Assembly: GCF_009709575.1 (NCBI RefSeq)
Contig: NZ_WIXO01000001.1
Span: 4,962,001 to 5,026,000, forward strand
From: Streptomyces taklimakanensis
GTDB lineage: Bacteria; Actinomycetota; Actinomycetes; Streptomycetales; Streptomycetaceae
DNA: 64,000 bases
Direction of reading: 5' to 3'
Shown: piece by piece, positions 9,804-20,180 of the stretch
Layout: each line of letters starts with the position of its first letter
Numbering within the stretch: position 1 is the first letter of the stretch
Program-made: the position numbers and the translations under genes
Notes under the pieces: model-generated
Told to the model about the DNA's origin: nothing
Database searches by the model: none
Seen by the model: the letters and a program-made list of their open reading frames with translations, nothing else

Positions 9804-10846
9804 GCTTCTCCAGATCGGCGGTCGTCGGTCAGCCAGCAGGCGACGCTGCGGTCGGTGTCCGCGCCGACGGGCGCCAGACGGGGCACCTGTCGGTCGCAGG
9901 GGTCGAAGGCCTTGGGGCAGCGGGGGTGGAAGGCGCAGCCGGGCGGCATGGCCCTCAAGTCGGGCGGTGAGCCGGGTATGCCGGTCAGCTCCCGGCGCGG
10001 ACCGCGCAGCGCGGGGAAGGAGTGCAGCAGTCCGTCGCTGTAGGGGTGGCGGGGGTCGCGGTAGATCTCGGAGGCTCCGGCCTGTTCCACGATCCGGCCG
10101 CCGTACATGATGGCGATCCGGTCGGAGAACTCGATCAGCAGCGAGATGTCGTGGGTGATGAAGACGACCGAGAAGTCCAGCTCCTCGCGGAGTCGGACCA
10201 GCTGTCGCAGGATCTGCCGCTGCATCACCACGTCCAGCGCGGTGGTGGGCTCGTCCATGATGACGATCTCCGGCTCCAGGGCCAGCGCCATCGCGATCAT
10301 CACCCGCTGCCGCATCCCGCCCGAGAGCTGATGCGGGTAGGCGCCCAGCCGGTCGACGGAGATCCCCACCAGGGACAGCAACTCCCTCGCCCGCTCGACG
10401 CGCTCGGCGCGGGACGTCTGCGGCCGGTGGGCCGCGATCACGTCGGTGAGCTGGGTGCGGACGGTGTGCACGGGGTTGAGGGAGTTCATCGCCCCCTGGA
10501 AGACGATGGAGATCTCCTGCCAGCGGAAGGCGCGCAGTTCCCGCGGGGTCATGGCCAGCACGTCCACCGGCTCGCCCTCGCGGGGGTGGTAGCGGACGTC
10601 CCCGCCGGTGATCACCCCGGGCGGGGAGAGCAGTCGGGTGACGGCGTAGGCCAGGGTGGACTTGCCCGAGCCGGACTCGCCGGCCAGTCCCAGCACCTCG
10701 CCGCGGCGCAGGGTCAGGTCGACGTCGTGCAGGGCGCGGACGGCACCCTCCCCGACGCCGTAGTCGACGGACAGGGAGCCGATCTCCAGTACGGGCGGCG
10801 CCGTGGTGACGGGGGTGGCCACGGCGGGGGTGGCGGACGTGCTCAT
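9800..10846 (-). CDS. ABC transporter ATP-binding protein (OppD/DppD type)
   Basis: 348 residues. Walker A GESGSGKST, Q-loop VFQGAMNSLNPVHTV, signature LSGGMRQRV, Walker B IVIMDEPT and switch His ITHD are all present, followed by the family C-terminal region PPGCAFHPRCPKAFDPC, whose cysteines may bind an iron-sulphur cluster in Opp/Dpp ATPases. It energises uptake with the two permeases encoded immediately upstream and overlaps both neighbours by a few bases. Although the family is named for peptides, clusters with GH1, GH16 and LacI genes such as this one transport oligosaccharides. Confidence 0.92.
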
Positions 10847-11940
10847 GCGGGGGTGTCCTCCGTCTTCTCCGTGGCCGGCGGTGCGTCCGGCGTCTTCTCC
10901 GTCCGGTTCCGGGCCCGGTCCTGGGCCTGCTCCGCCCGGTCGCCCGCCGTCCGCCGCTCGGGGCCGTCCGCGCGCTCGCGCGGAGCGCGGGCGACGGGGG
11001 TGAAGCCGACCCGCATCCGGGCCGCGCCGCGGACGCGGGCGGAGGTGCGCAGCCGGGGGTTGACGAACTCGTCGATGCCGAAGTTGATCAGGGACAGGGC
11101 CGTGCCGAGCAGCGCGATGCACAGTCCGGCGGGCACGAACCACCACCAGGCGCCCTGGCCGAGGGCCTGGTTGCTCTGCGCCCAGAACAGGATCGTCCCC
11201 CAGTTCCAGTGGGAGATGTCGGCCACGCCGATGAAGGCGAGGGTGATCTCCGAGAGCACCGCGAAGATCACCGTGCCGATGAAGCCGGAGGTGATGACGG
11301 CCGTCAGGTTCGGCAGGATCTCGAAGACGATGATCCGCCAGGTGGACTCGCCGGTGGCGCGCGCGGCCTGGACGTAGTCCCGGTTGCGCAGCGACATGGT
11401 CTGGGCCCGCAGCACCCGTGCCCCCCAGGCCCACGCGGTGAGGCTGATGACCACCGCGATCACCACGTCGCCGGAGTCCGGCAGGAAGCTGGCGATGATG
11501 ATGATCAGCGGCAGCCCGGGGATGACCAGGAAGATGTTGCTGAGCACGGAGAGCAGCTCGTCGGCGATCCCGCCGAGGAAGCCCGAACTCACTCCGATCA
11601 GCACCGACAGCAACGTGGCGAAGAAGCCCGCCACGAAGCCCACCACCAGCACGCCCCGGGTGCCCACCAGCACCTGGGAGAAGATGTCCTGCCCGGTCTG
11701 GGTGGTGCCGAACGGGTGTTCCAGGGACGGCGGCTGGAGGATGTCGTCGCTCATCGCGGACGGGTCGTGGGGTGCCAGCCACTCCCCGGCCACGGCGAGC
11801 AGGACGAACAGGCCCAGGATCGCCAGTCCCGTCGCGGTCTTGCCGTTGCGCAGGAAGCGCAGCCGGTCGCGGCGGGCGGCGGGGGGCGTGGCGGTTTCCG
11901 TGAGGGCGCCGCCGGCGCCGCCGGTCGTCTGTGCGGCCAT
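10843..11940 (-). CDS. ABC transporter permease (OppC/DppC type)
   Basis: 365 residues. It begins with a cytoplasmic head, then TM1 (TGLAILGLFVLLAVAG), the periplasmic FGTTQTGQDIFSQVL motif typical of DppC proteins, and further helices; the EAA coupling loop reads ARATGESTWRIIVFEILPN. After the last helix there is an unusually long charged tail of about 65 residues (Arg/Glu/Pro/Thr-rich), possibly an insertion-grown extension. The start is at an ATG separated by only 3 bases from the upstream permease stop. It forms the channel heterodimer with the next gene. Confidence 0.9.
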   Translation of the reverse strand: MAAQTTGGAGGALTETATPPAARRDRLRFLRNGKTATGLAILGLFVLLAVAGEWLAPHDPSAMSDDILQPPSLEHPFGTTQTGQDIFSQVLVGTRGVLVVGFVAGFFATLLSVLIGVSSGFLGGIADELLSVLSNIFLVIPGLPLIIIIASFLPDSGDVVIAVVISLTAWAWGARVLRAQTMSLRNRDYVQAARATGESTWRIIVFEILPNLTAVITSGFIGTVIFAVLSEITLAFIGVADISHWNWGTILFWAQSNQALGQGAWWWFVPAGLCIALLGTALSLINFGIDEFVNPRLRTSARVRGAARMRVGFTPVARAPRERADGPERRTAGDRAEQAQDRARNRTEKTPDAPPATEKTEDTPA

Positions 11941-11943
11941 CGG

Positions 11944-12920
11944 TCAGCCCTCCTTCCGGGTACGCGGGTCGAGGAGCATGTAGAGGAGGTCGGCCAGCAG
12001 GTTCGCGGCCAGCACGGCGAGGGTGATGATCAGGAACACGCCCTGCATCAGCGGGTAGTCCTTGGCGTTCACGCCCTGGAAGAGGACGTAGCCGATGCCG
12101 GGGTAGGAGAAGACCATCTCCACCAGCAGCGTGCCGCCGACGATGAAGCCGAGGGAGAGCGCGAAGCCGGAGACGTTCGGCAGGATCGCGTTGCGGGCGG
12201 CGTAGGAGAACATCACCCGACGCTCGGGCAGGCCCTTGGCGTGGGCGACCGTCACGTAGTCCTCGGAGGAGACGGTCACCATCATGTTCCGCATCCCCAG
12301 GATCCAGCCCGCCATCGCGCTGAGCACGACGGTCACGCCGGGCAGCACCGCGTGGTAGAGGGCGCTGCCGAGGAACTCGCCGCTGAGGCCGGGGACCAGG
12401 CCGGTGTCGTAGCCGCCGGCGGCCGGGAAGATCGGCCACTGCACGGCGAACAGGGCGATGGCGATCAGGCCCAGCCAGAAGTACGGGATGGCCGAGATGA
12501 ACGTGGTCACCGGCAGCAGCCCGTCGAGCCAGGACCCGCGCTTCCAGCCGGCGAAGATGCCGATGCCGGTGCCGATCAGGAAGCTGAGCAGGGTGGTGGT
12601 GCCGACCAGGGCCACGGTCCACGGCAGGCTCTGGGCCATCACCTCCGACACCGGGGTGGGGAAGAAGGTGAACGACAGCCCCAGGTCGCCGCGCGCCAGA
12701 TTGGCCCAGTAGTCCAGGTACTGCTGCCACAGCGAGCTGTCCCGGTCGAGGCCGAAGAGGGTCTCCAGGGAGGCGATGGACTTGCTGGAGAGCTGCCCCT
12801 GGTAGCGGGCGATCAGCGACTGCACCGGATCGCCCGGCATCAGGCGGGGGATCAGGAAGTTGATGGTGATGGCCGCCCACGCGGTCAACAGGTAGAAGGC
12901 CAGGCGTTGGAGGACGAACT

Positions 12921-12924
<4 letters not shown>
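11944..12924 (-). CDS. ABC transporter permease (OppB/DppB type)
   Basis: 326 residues from a GTG that overlaps the stop of the upstream ATPase (GTGA). N-terminal FVLQRLAFYLLTAWAAITI and PRLMPGDPV are classic DppB features, and the EAA loop is AHAKGLPERRVMFSYAARN. About six membrane segments are visible. The open frame extends further upstream, but that part lies inside the ATPase gene and lacks DppB character. It pairs with the downstream DppC-type permease. Confidence 0.92.
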
Positions 12925-14099
<1,175 letters not shown>

Positions 14100-14304
14100 G
14101 GCTGTTCCTGTCATCCCTGTCGGGTCGTCCCCGACGCCCCGGTCGGGCCCGTGCCGGACCGGGCGGGGCCGGCGGGCGGGGCCCGGCGGGCGTCCGGGCG
14201 GGTGGTTCGGTCGGTTCCTCACGGGCCCGCGGTGCCCGCCCCGCCGTGGCGGCGGGGACCGTCGTCGGTGGTGTGGCGGGGCGGGCGGTCGGCGGGCGGT
14301 CCCG

Positions 14305-15981
14305 TCAGGAGGCGGGCCGCAGGTGCAGGACGACGTCCAGCGAGTTGGGCTGGGTGGGCTGCGGGGGCGCGTACGGGTCCTTCTCGGTGGGCCAGCCGAC
14401 CCAGTTGCGGGTGCTGTACTCGGCACCGATCGGAGCGGCGGCGGTGGCCACCATGGGCACCTTCTCGACCATGATCCGCTGGAGCTCGTGCAGCGCCTCG
14501 GTCCGGGTGGACTCGTCGCTCGCGCTCGCGTACTCCTGCAGGGCCTTCGTGGCCTCCTCGTCGCGGAAGCGGCCGAAGTTGCCGCCGGGGGAGGGCTTGC
14601 CGAGCGGCTGGTACAGCTCGCCGTCCATGACGTGCTGGTACATGTCGTACGGGGTGGCGCCGCTGTTGGTCCAGTGCAGGCTGGCGTCGAAGTCGCCCTC
14701 GTTCATCGCGGTCGTCCAGGCGTCCACGGTCTGGGTCTTGACCGTGGCCTCGATGCCGATCTTCTTGACGTTGTCCTTGATGATCGACAGGCCGGTGAGG
14801 TAGTCCGACCAGCCGGCCGGGTCGGTGAGGGTCATCGTCACCGGCTTGCCCGAGGGGTCCTTCAGGACGCCGTCGGCCAGGGTGTAGCCGGCCTCCCGCA
14901 GCTCCTTCTTGGCCGCCTCGACGTCGACGGTCTGCTTCTCGCCCTTGTACTCGGGGGCGAGGAAGGGTTCACCGGCCGGCAGCGGCATGCCGGTGACGCT
15001 CTCGATCTTCGGGTAGAGCGTGGCCTGCGCCCGCACGTGGATGGCCTCGCGGTCGACCACGTGGTTGATCGCGCGGCGCAGCGCCGGGTCGTCGAAGGGC
15101 TTCTTGGCGGTGTTGAACCACAGGCCGTGGACGCCCAGTCCGGAGGGGAACCAGAGCTTGTGGTGCTCCGGGTCCTTGGCGACGTAGATCTTCTTGTAGT
15201 CGGGGGTGAAGACGAAGGACCACTCGCAGGATCCGTTGGCCAGGGCCGTGGTCTGCGCGTTGTTGTCGTTGTAGGAGGTGTAGCGCAGCTCCTTGACCTT
15301 CGGCTCCTCCTGCCAGTAGCTGTCGCGGGCGGTGAGGGTGATGGTCTGCGGGGTGAAGCTCTCCAGGGTGTAGGGGCCGGTGCCGACGGGCTCCTTGTTG
15401 GGCCAGGTCTCCGGGTTCTTCACCGTCGACCAGATGTGTTCGGGCACGACGAAGGTCGTCAGGATCTTGCTCTGGTTGACGAACTGCGACTCGGGGAAGG
15501 TCAGTTCGATGGTGTTCCCCTTGCGGCTGATGCCGTCGTAGGGGATGGCGTTGGTGTTCAGCGCCTCGTTCTTCTTGATCAGTTCGAAGGTGAACTCCAC
15601 GTCCTCGGCGGTGAACTTCTCGCCGTCGGACCAGGTGGGCCCGTCCTGCACGGTGAGGGTGAGCTTCCTGTAGTTGTCCGACCACTCCCACTCGCTGGCC
15701 AGCCAGGGCTTGCCCTTCTCGGCGGGGCGGACGCCGTTCACCATGACCAGCGGCTCGTAGATCATGTGGCGGTAGCCCAGGGAGGCGCCCGCGGAGGTGC
15801 CCAGGAACGGGTTGCTGTTGTTGGTCTGCGGGCCGTTGGGCATGCCGACGGTCAGCACGCCCTCCTCGCCCTTGGCCTGCGAGCCGCCCGTGCCGGGGGC
15901 TCCGGCGGTACAGCCGGCGAGCAGGACGGTGGTGCCCAGGGCCGCCACGGCGGCGGCTCTGGTCCGGGACCGGACTCTCAT
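14305..15981 (-). CDS. ABC transporter substrate-binding lipoprotein, family 5
   Basis: 558 residues with Arg-rich n-region, hydrophobic core and lipobox LLAGC (Cys24). The mature part is a type-C (family 5) binding protein: PLVMVNG, WSDGEKFTAEDVEFTFELI, PVGTGPYTLESF, RRAINHVVDREAI. It delivers oligosaccharide, inferred from linkage to GH1 and GH16, to the permeases encoded downstream. It is the first gene of the operon. Two perfect TGAGAGCGCTCTCA palindromes lie 63-96 bases before its start, indicating control by the adjacent LacI-family protein. Confidence 0.92.
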   Translation of the reverse strand: MRVRSRTRAAAVAALGTTVLLAGCTAGAPGTGGSQAKGEEGVLTVGMPNGPQTNNSNPFLGTSAGASLGYRHMIYEPLVMVNGVRPAEKGKPWLASEWEWSDNYRKLTLTVQDGPTWSDGEKFTAEDVEFTFELIKKNEALNTNAIPYDGISRKGNTIELTFPESQFVNQSKILTTFVVPEHIWSTVKNPETWPNKEPVGTGPYTLESFTPQTITLTARDSYWQEEPKVKELRYTSYNDNNAQTTALANGSCEWSFVFTPDYKKIYVAKDPEHHKLWFPSGLGVHGLWFNTAKKPFDDPALRRAINHVVDREAIHVRAQATLYPKIESVTGMPLPAGEPFLAPEYKGEKQTVDVEAAKKELREAGYTLADGVLKDPSGKPVTMTLTDPAGWSDYLTGLSIIKDNVKKIGIEATVKTQTVDAWTTAMNEGDFDASLHWTNSGATPYDMYQHVMDGELYQPLGKPSPGGNFGRFRDEEATKALQEYASASDESTRTEALHELQRIMVEKVPMVATAAAPIGAEYSTRNWVGWPTEKDPYAPPQPTQPNSLDVVLHLRPAS

Positions 15982-16043
15982 GGTGTGTCTCTCCTCCGTG
16001 GGTCTTTCCGGGGGTCGCGGTGGGTGAGGGGGCCGCGGCTTTG

Positions 16044-16077
16044 TGAGAGCGCTCTCATGCTTCTGAGAGCGCTCTCA
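16044..16077. promoter_or_regulatory. Two LacI-type operators before the sugar ABC operon
   Basis: Perfect 14-bp palindromes TGAGAGCGCTCTCA lie at 16044-16057 and 16064-16077, 20 bp centre to centre. The core resembles the CebR box TGGGAGCGCTCCCA but is a distinct sequence. Identical or near-identical sites precede the two GH16 genes. Confidence 0.88.
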
Positions 16078-16179
16078 CGAGGACTCTGCGGCGGTGTGGG
16101 GTCGGTGTGGGGTCCTGGTGGGTCGGGCGGGTCGGGCGGTGGGCCGGGGGTGCGGCCGGGGTCGGGTTCGGGGTGCCGG

Positions 16180-17187
16180 CTAGGGAGCCGGCCTCGGAGC
16201 CGAGTCCCGGATCACCAGTTCGGTGGGCAGGACGGCGGGTTCCGCGGGGGGTGGCGCTTCGCCCAACCGGGACAGCAGCAGGTTCGCCGCGGCCGTGCCC
16301 ATCGCCCGCAGGGGTTGGCGGACGGTGGTCAGGGGAGGGTCGGTGCAGCGGGCGAGCGGTACGTCGTCGAAGCCGACCACCGCGACGTCCTCGGGCACCC
16401 GCCGTCCGGCGGCGCGCAGGGCCCGCAGGGCGCCGGCCGCGCCGAGGTCGTTGTGCGCGAAGACGGCGTCCAGCTCCAGGTCGTCGGCCAGGAGCTTCTC
16501 CACCGCCTCCACACCGGAGCGCTCGGTGAAGTCGCCCTCCACGACGCGCCGCGGGTCGTGCTCGACGCCGTGCGCCTCCAGGGCGCTGACGAAGCCGTCC
16601 AGCCGCTCGCGCACGGAGCCGAACCGGCGCGGGCCGGTGACCACCAGCGGGGCGCGGCGTCCCAGGGCGAGCAGATGACGCGCCGCCGCCGCGCCGCCGA
16701 GGGCGTTGGTGGTGGTGACGGAGGGGAAGACCGGATGGTGGGCGCGGTCGCCGACCAGCACCACGGGCAGGCCCGCGCGGTGCAGCGCGGCGGCGGCCTC
16801 GACCTCTCCCTCCGGTTCGATCACCAGCAGCCCGTCGAAGGCGTTGGCCGAGACCTGCCCGACGAACCGGGCCATCGACTCCCGGCCGCGGCCGCGGGTG
16901 AACAGCAACAGCCCGTACCCGGCGGCCTCGACGACGTCCACCGCGCCCTGGAGCACCTCGACCGTCCAGGGCCAGGAGAGCGAGGGCGTGAGCACGGCGA
17001 GGGTGCGGCTGCGGCCCCGGGCCAGGCCGACGGCGCGCGAACTGGGCACGTACCCCAGCCGGTCGATGACGTGGCGCACCCGCTCGGCGGTCCGGACGTC
17101 GACCTCGCCCTTGGAGTTGAGCACCCGGGAGACCGTCGACTTGCTGACGCCGGCGGCGCGGGCGACGTCGGCGATGGTGACGCGCAT
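16180..17187 (-). CDS. LacI family transcriptional regulator of beta-glucan utilisation
   Basis: 335 residues. The N-terminal helix-turn-helix TIADVARAAGVSKSTVSRVL is canonical, with hinge RTAERVRHVIDRLGY, and the rest is a periplasmic-binding-protein-like sensor (GYGLLLFTRGRG, DAVFAHNDLGAAGAL, VAVVGFDDVPLA). It belongs to the CebR/BglR-like group. It lies between the ABC operon and the GH16 gene, and TGAGAGCGCTCTCA palindromes on both sides make it the probable repressor of both, released by a short beta-glucoside. Its own promoter region shares the 520-base gap containing the GH16 operators. Confidence 0.92.
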   Translation of the reverse strand: MRVTIADVARAAGVSKSTVSRVLNSKGEVDVRTAERVRHVIDRLGYVPSSRAVGLARGRSRTLAVLTPSLSWPWTVEVLQGAVDVVEAAGYGLLLFTRGRGRESMARFVGQVSANAFDGLLVIEPEGEVEAAAALHRAGLPVVLVGDRAHHPVFPSVTTTNALGGAAAARHLLALGRRAPLVVTGPRRFGSVRERLDGFVSALEAHGVEHDPRRVVEGDFTERSGVEAVEKLLADDLELDAVFAHNDLGAAGALRALRAAGRRVPEDVAVVGFDDVPLARCTDPPLTTVRQPLRAMGTAAANLLLSRLGEAPPPAEPAVLPTELVIRDSAPRPAP

Positions 17188-17707
17188 GGCACTCCTCGGC
17201 GGTTCGGCGGTTCGTCGGTCGGGCAGTCCGGCACGGTTCGGCCGGCGGCGGGGTCGAGCCCGTGCGGCGGGCGGTCGACAGACGGGGCGGCACCGGTTCC
17301 GGGACCGGTGCCGGGCATGGGCAGGGAGTCAAACGGCAGTCGGGCGGACCGTCAAGACTTCACGTCAGAATTGATGAAGATTGTTTGAGAGCGCTCTCAA
17401 GAGCGCTCTCATGTTCACTTCTTGAAGTTGAATTGGTCTCGTCCAAGCCCTTGACGTCCTGCTTCCGGCGGGAGTTGACTCACGCCTCGAAACAAGCGCG
17501 GGGAGCGGGCGATCGACGCGTCGAGCGCCGTCCGCCCACCCCCGCCGACGTGTCGCCCTGTCCCGCACGAGGTGAACCCGTGTCGCCACGACGCTTCCCC
17601 GGCTCCTCCCGCCCCACCCGGGGAGCCGGCCGCCGCCGTGACGGACCGCCGCGCGCGGGGGAGCGTCACCCCGTCCACCGGAACCTCCGACGACAGACGG
17701 AAGCGAT
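17188..17707. other. Divergent lacI / GH16 control region
   Basis: 520 bases holding the operator cluster at 17386-17411 inside an AT-richer stretch (about 17370-17440) that should contain the GH16 promoter; no hexamer pair is convincing. The remaining 300 bases towards the GH16 start form a long GC-rich leader without a recognisable element. Confidence 0.5.
17386..17411. promoter_or_regulatory. Overlapping LacI-type operators before GH16 glucanase
   Basis: A perfect TGAGAGCGCTCTCA (17386-17399) overlaps by two bases a second site (17398-17411) matching 12 of 14 positions. They lie about 300 bases before the GH16 start and about 200 bases from the regulator start. Confidence 0.87.
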
Positions 17708-19069
17708 GTGGCCATGAACCCCACCCCCCACACCCCCGGCGCCGCCGAGGCACCACCGGAGCCGGGCCGCGACAGACCCCGCCGGACCCGTCGCTGGGCG
17801 TCCGCGGCGACCCTGCTGGGCCTGGCCCTGACCCTGGCCGTCACCGGCACGGCGACGGCCGGACCGGCCGACGGCGGCGCGCCCGCCGCGAAGGCGGAGG
17901 AGGTCGCCGAGGCCCGTCCCGCGGCGGTGCTCTTCGAGGACACCTTCGACGGACCCGCCGGATCGGCCGTCGACGGCTCCAAGTGGCAGTTGGAGGTCGG
18001 CGACAACAGCGGCAACAACCACGAGCGGCAGTACTACACCCCGGGCAACGCCAACGCCGCCCTCGACGGCAACGGCAACCTGGTGATCACCGCGCGCAGG
18101 GAGAACCCCGGCAACTACCAGTGCTGGTACGGGCGGTGCGAGTACACCTCCGCCCGGATGAACACCGCCGGCAGGTTCACCACCACGTACGGGCACGTCG
18201 AGGCCCGCATCAAGATCCCGCGCGGCCAGGGCATGTGGCCCGCGTTCTGGATGCTCGGCGCCGACATCGGCGAGCCCGGCGTCGGCTGGCCCAACAGCGG
18301 CGAGATCGACGTCATGGAGAACGTCGGCTACGAACCGAGCACCGTGCACGGCACCATCCACGGCCCCGGCTACTCCGGCGGCGAGGGCATCGGCGCCTCC
18401 TACACCCTGCCGGGCGGTCGGGCGTTCGCCGACGACTTCCACACCTTCGCCGTCGACTGGTCGCCGAACTCCATCACCTGGTCGGTGGACGGTCAGGTCT
18501 ACCAGCGTCGCACCCCCGCCGACCTGGGCGGCGACCGCTGGGTGTTCGACAAGCCGTTCTTCCTGATCCTCAACCTCGCCGTGGGCGGCGACTGGCCCGG
18601 CCTGCCCGACGGCAGCACCGTCTTCCCGCAGCGGATGGTCGTCGACTACGTCCGCGTCACCGGCGGTGACAGCGGCGGCGGGAGCGGGCGCACCGGCACC
18701 ATCACCGGCCTGGCGGGCAAGTGCCTGGACGTGGCCTGGGCGAACAGCGCCAACGGCACCCCGGTGCAGATCCACGACTGCAACGGCAACGCCGCGCAGC
18801 AGTGGACCGTCGGCACGGACGGCACCATCCGGGCCCTGGGCAAGTGCCTGGACGTCTCCGGCGCGGGAACGGCCGACGGCACACCGGTCCAGATATGGGA
18901 CTGCAACGGCACGGCCGCCCAACAGTGGGTGGTCACCCCGGCGCGGGACATCGTCAACCCCAACGCGAACAAGTGCCTGGACGTGCGGGACAACAACTCC
19001 GCCAACGGCACCAAGACGCAGATCTGGACCTGCACGGGAGCCGCCAACCAGAAGTGGAACACGCCGTGA
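17708..19069 (+). CDS. Secreted GH16 endo-beta-1,3-glucanase with C-terminal CBM13
   Basis: 453 residues from GTG 17708, or 451 from ATG 17714; GGAAG at 17699 is compatible with either. A long signal peptide (hydrophobic core ATLLGLALTLAVTGTATA) precedes a GH16 domain of about residues 75-315 with EARIKIPRGQGMWPAFWML and the catalytic EIDVMENVG. A Gly/Ser linker leads to a ricin-type trefoil with three CLDV...QxW units (about 330-453), a CBM13 that binds polysaccharide. The expected role is laminarin/beta-1,3-glucan depolymerisation outside the cell, feeding the neighbouring ABC transporter and GH1. LacI operators upstream support co-regulation. Confidence 0.93.
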   Translation: MAMNPTPHTPGAAEAPPEPGRDRPRRTRRWASAATLLGLALTLAVTGTATAGPADGGAPAAKAEEVAEARPAAVLFEDTFDGPAGSAVDGSKWQLEVGDNSGNNHERQYYTPGNANAALDGNGNLVITARRENPGNYQCWYGRCEYTSARMNTAGRFTTTYGHVEARIKIPRGQGMWPAFWMLGADIGEPGVGWPNSGEIDVMENVGYEPSTVHGTIHGPGYSGGEGIGASYTLPGGRAFADDFHTFAVDWSPNSITWSVDGQVYQRRTPADLGGDRWVFDKPFFLILNLAVGGDWPGLPDGSTVFPQRMVVDYVRVTGGDSGGGSGRTGTITGLAGKCLDVAWANSANGTPVQIHDCNGNAAQQWTVGTDGTIRALGKCLDVSGAGTADGTPVQIWDCNGTAAQQWVVTPARDIVNPNANKCLDVRDNNSANGTKTQIWTCTGAANQKWNTP

Positions 19070-19073
19070 GCGC

Positions 19074-19107
19074 GGCCCGGGCCCCCGGACGGCCGGGGGC
19101 CCGGGCC
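19074..19107. terminator. Bidirectional terminator between GH16 and GNAT genes
   Basis: A perfect 15-bp GC stem (19074-19088 with 19093-19107) with loop ACGG begins five bases after the GH16 stop. The convergent GNAT gene ends at 19148, so it may serve both strands. Confidence 0.8.
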
Positions 19108-19147
19108 CTCTTCGGCGTCGAGCCGACATCCGGCCGGTGGACGTGCG

Positions 19148-19516
19148 TCAGCGCCGTCCGCCGGCCGGACCCCGTCCGTGCCCCCCTTCCGTCTCCTCCT
19201 CTTCGTCCCCCGGACCTCCGGACACCAGCTCCCGGTACTCGGGGTTCAGCTCCAGCCACTGCTCGACGAAGGCACAGGCCGGACGGATCCGCAGGCCGCG
19301 TCGCCGCGCGTCCTCCACGGCGGTCCGCAGCAGCCGGTCGCCGATGCCCTGCCCGCGGAAGGGTCGGGACACCACGACCCGGGGGTAGGACACCAGGTCG
19401 TCGGTGCGCACGTAGTCGACGAAACCGGTGAGCGTCGTGCCGACCCGGGCCTCGAACCGACTGTGGGCCGGTGCGTCGATGATCGACACGGGACGGTTGG
19501 TGGCTGCCGTGGGCAT
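19148..19516 (-). CDS. Short GNAT-family acetyltransferase (YjdJ type)
   Basis: 122 residues from an ATG preceded by GGGAGG. The protein is a compact GCN5-related domain: FEARVGTTLTGFVDY, RVVVSRPFRGQGIGDRLLRTAV (acetyl-CoA-binding motif A, R-G-Q-G-I-G), and PACAFVEQWLELNPEYREL. The YjdJ/Acetyltransf_CG subgroup is widespread and of unknown substrate. The C-terminus is acidic then Arg/Gly-rich. It appears monocistronic. Confidence 0.85.
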   Translation of the reverse strand: MPTAATNRPVSIIDAPAHSRFEARVGTTLTGFVDYVRTDDLVSYPRVVVSRPFRGQGIGDRLLRTAVEDARRRGLRIRPACAFVEQWLELNPEYRELVSGGPGDEEEETEGGHGRGPAGGRR

Positions 19517-19650
19517 GCTGCATTCCTCCCGGAATGGCCGGAAACGACCGGAATCATGGGATTCCCGGACGTCCGAGTGCCACGCCACGGCGTTCCTACC
19601 CCTCCCGGCCGGGCCGCGCCGAGCGGTCGGGTCGGGAGCCGTGAAGGACC

Positions 19651-19703
19651 GAAGGGGGCCGAGGGTGATCGAAGGGGTGAAAGGGGGGTGAAAGGGGGCG
19701 GGG
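19651..19703 (+). repeat. Polypurine G-run tract between dodecin and GNAT genes
   Basis: Within 53 bases there are G-runs of 5, 3, 4, 6, 5 and 4, spaced mainly by GA-rich bases, on the plus strand. The 227-base gap contains no gene; the tract could fold as a G-quadruplex. It is downstream of dodecin and upstream of the GNAT gene, both on the minus strand. Confidence 0.6.
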
Positions 19704-19743
19704 ACGGACGCGGGGCCGCACGGGGCCCCGCGGTGCTCGCGTC

Positions 19744-19959
19744 CTACTCCCCCTCCTCCAGGCGGAAGCCGACCTTCAGGCAGACCTGGTAGTGCTCGAC
19801 CGCACCGTCCGCGATGTTGCCCCGGACCTGCGTCACCTCGAACCAGTCCAGGTGCCGCAGGGTCTGCGAGGCACGGTCGAGCCCGTTGCGGATCGCCTGG
19901 TCGACGCCCTCGTGCGAGGTGCCGACGATCTCGGTCACCCGGTAGGTGTGGTCGGTCAT
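19744..19959 (-). CDS. Dodecin family flavin-binding protein
   Basis: 71 residues from an ATG with AGGAGG five bases upstream. The sequence matches dodecin over its full length: YRVTEIVGTSHEGVDQAI, ASQTLRHLDWFEVTQVRG with the conserved Trp that stacks on flavin, and HYQVCLKVGFRLEE. Dodecins form hollow dodecamers that store flavin, and in some Streptomyces also bind CoA. The upstream open frame of 15 codons lacks a ribosome site and was excluded. It stands alone, 90 bases from the glyA riboswitch on the other strand. Confidence 0.95.
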   Translation of the reverse strand: MTDHTYRVTEIVGTSHEGVDQAIRNGLDRASQTLRHLDWFEVTQVRGNIADGAVEHYQVCLKVGFRLEEGE

Positions 19960-20050
19960 GGTGGCCTCCTGCGGTGGTGGGGGCGCGTTCGGTTCTCGTT
20001 CCACCGTGCCCCAGGGCCGGTCGGCGCGCGAGTGCTAGGCTCGGCGGCGG

Positions 20051-20150
20051 GCCGTGACTGGCGCATTCGGATGGAACCGACCATCGGGGAGCGGCCCTGC
20101 GCACGTGCCGCGTCACGTGCGGACAAGAGCCGCGCGCCTGGGCCGCCCGG
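20051..20150 (+). promoter_or_regulatory. ZTP/ZMP riboswitch (pfl motif) upstream of glyA
   Basis: The leader contains the conserved pfl segments in order: GTGACTGGCGCA (20054-20065), ATGGAACCGACCATCGGGGA with GCGG, and the 3' segment CGCGCCTGGGC (20133-20143). The spacing and pseudoknot-capable CGG/CCG pairs fit the pfl motif, which senses the AICAR derivatives ZMP/ZTP that accumulate when 10-formyl-tetrahydrofolate is low. glyA is a known regulon member because it supplies one-carbon units. The element ends about 30 bases before the start codon. Confidence 0.82.
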
Positions 20151-20180
20151 ACCGTCGTCAAGACGCCAAGGAGAGGGCCC

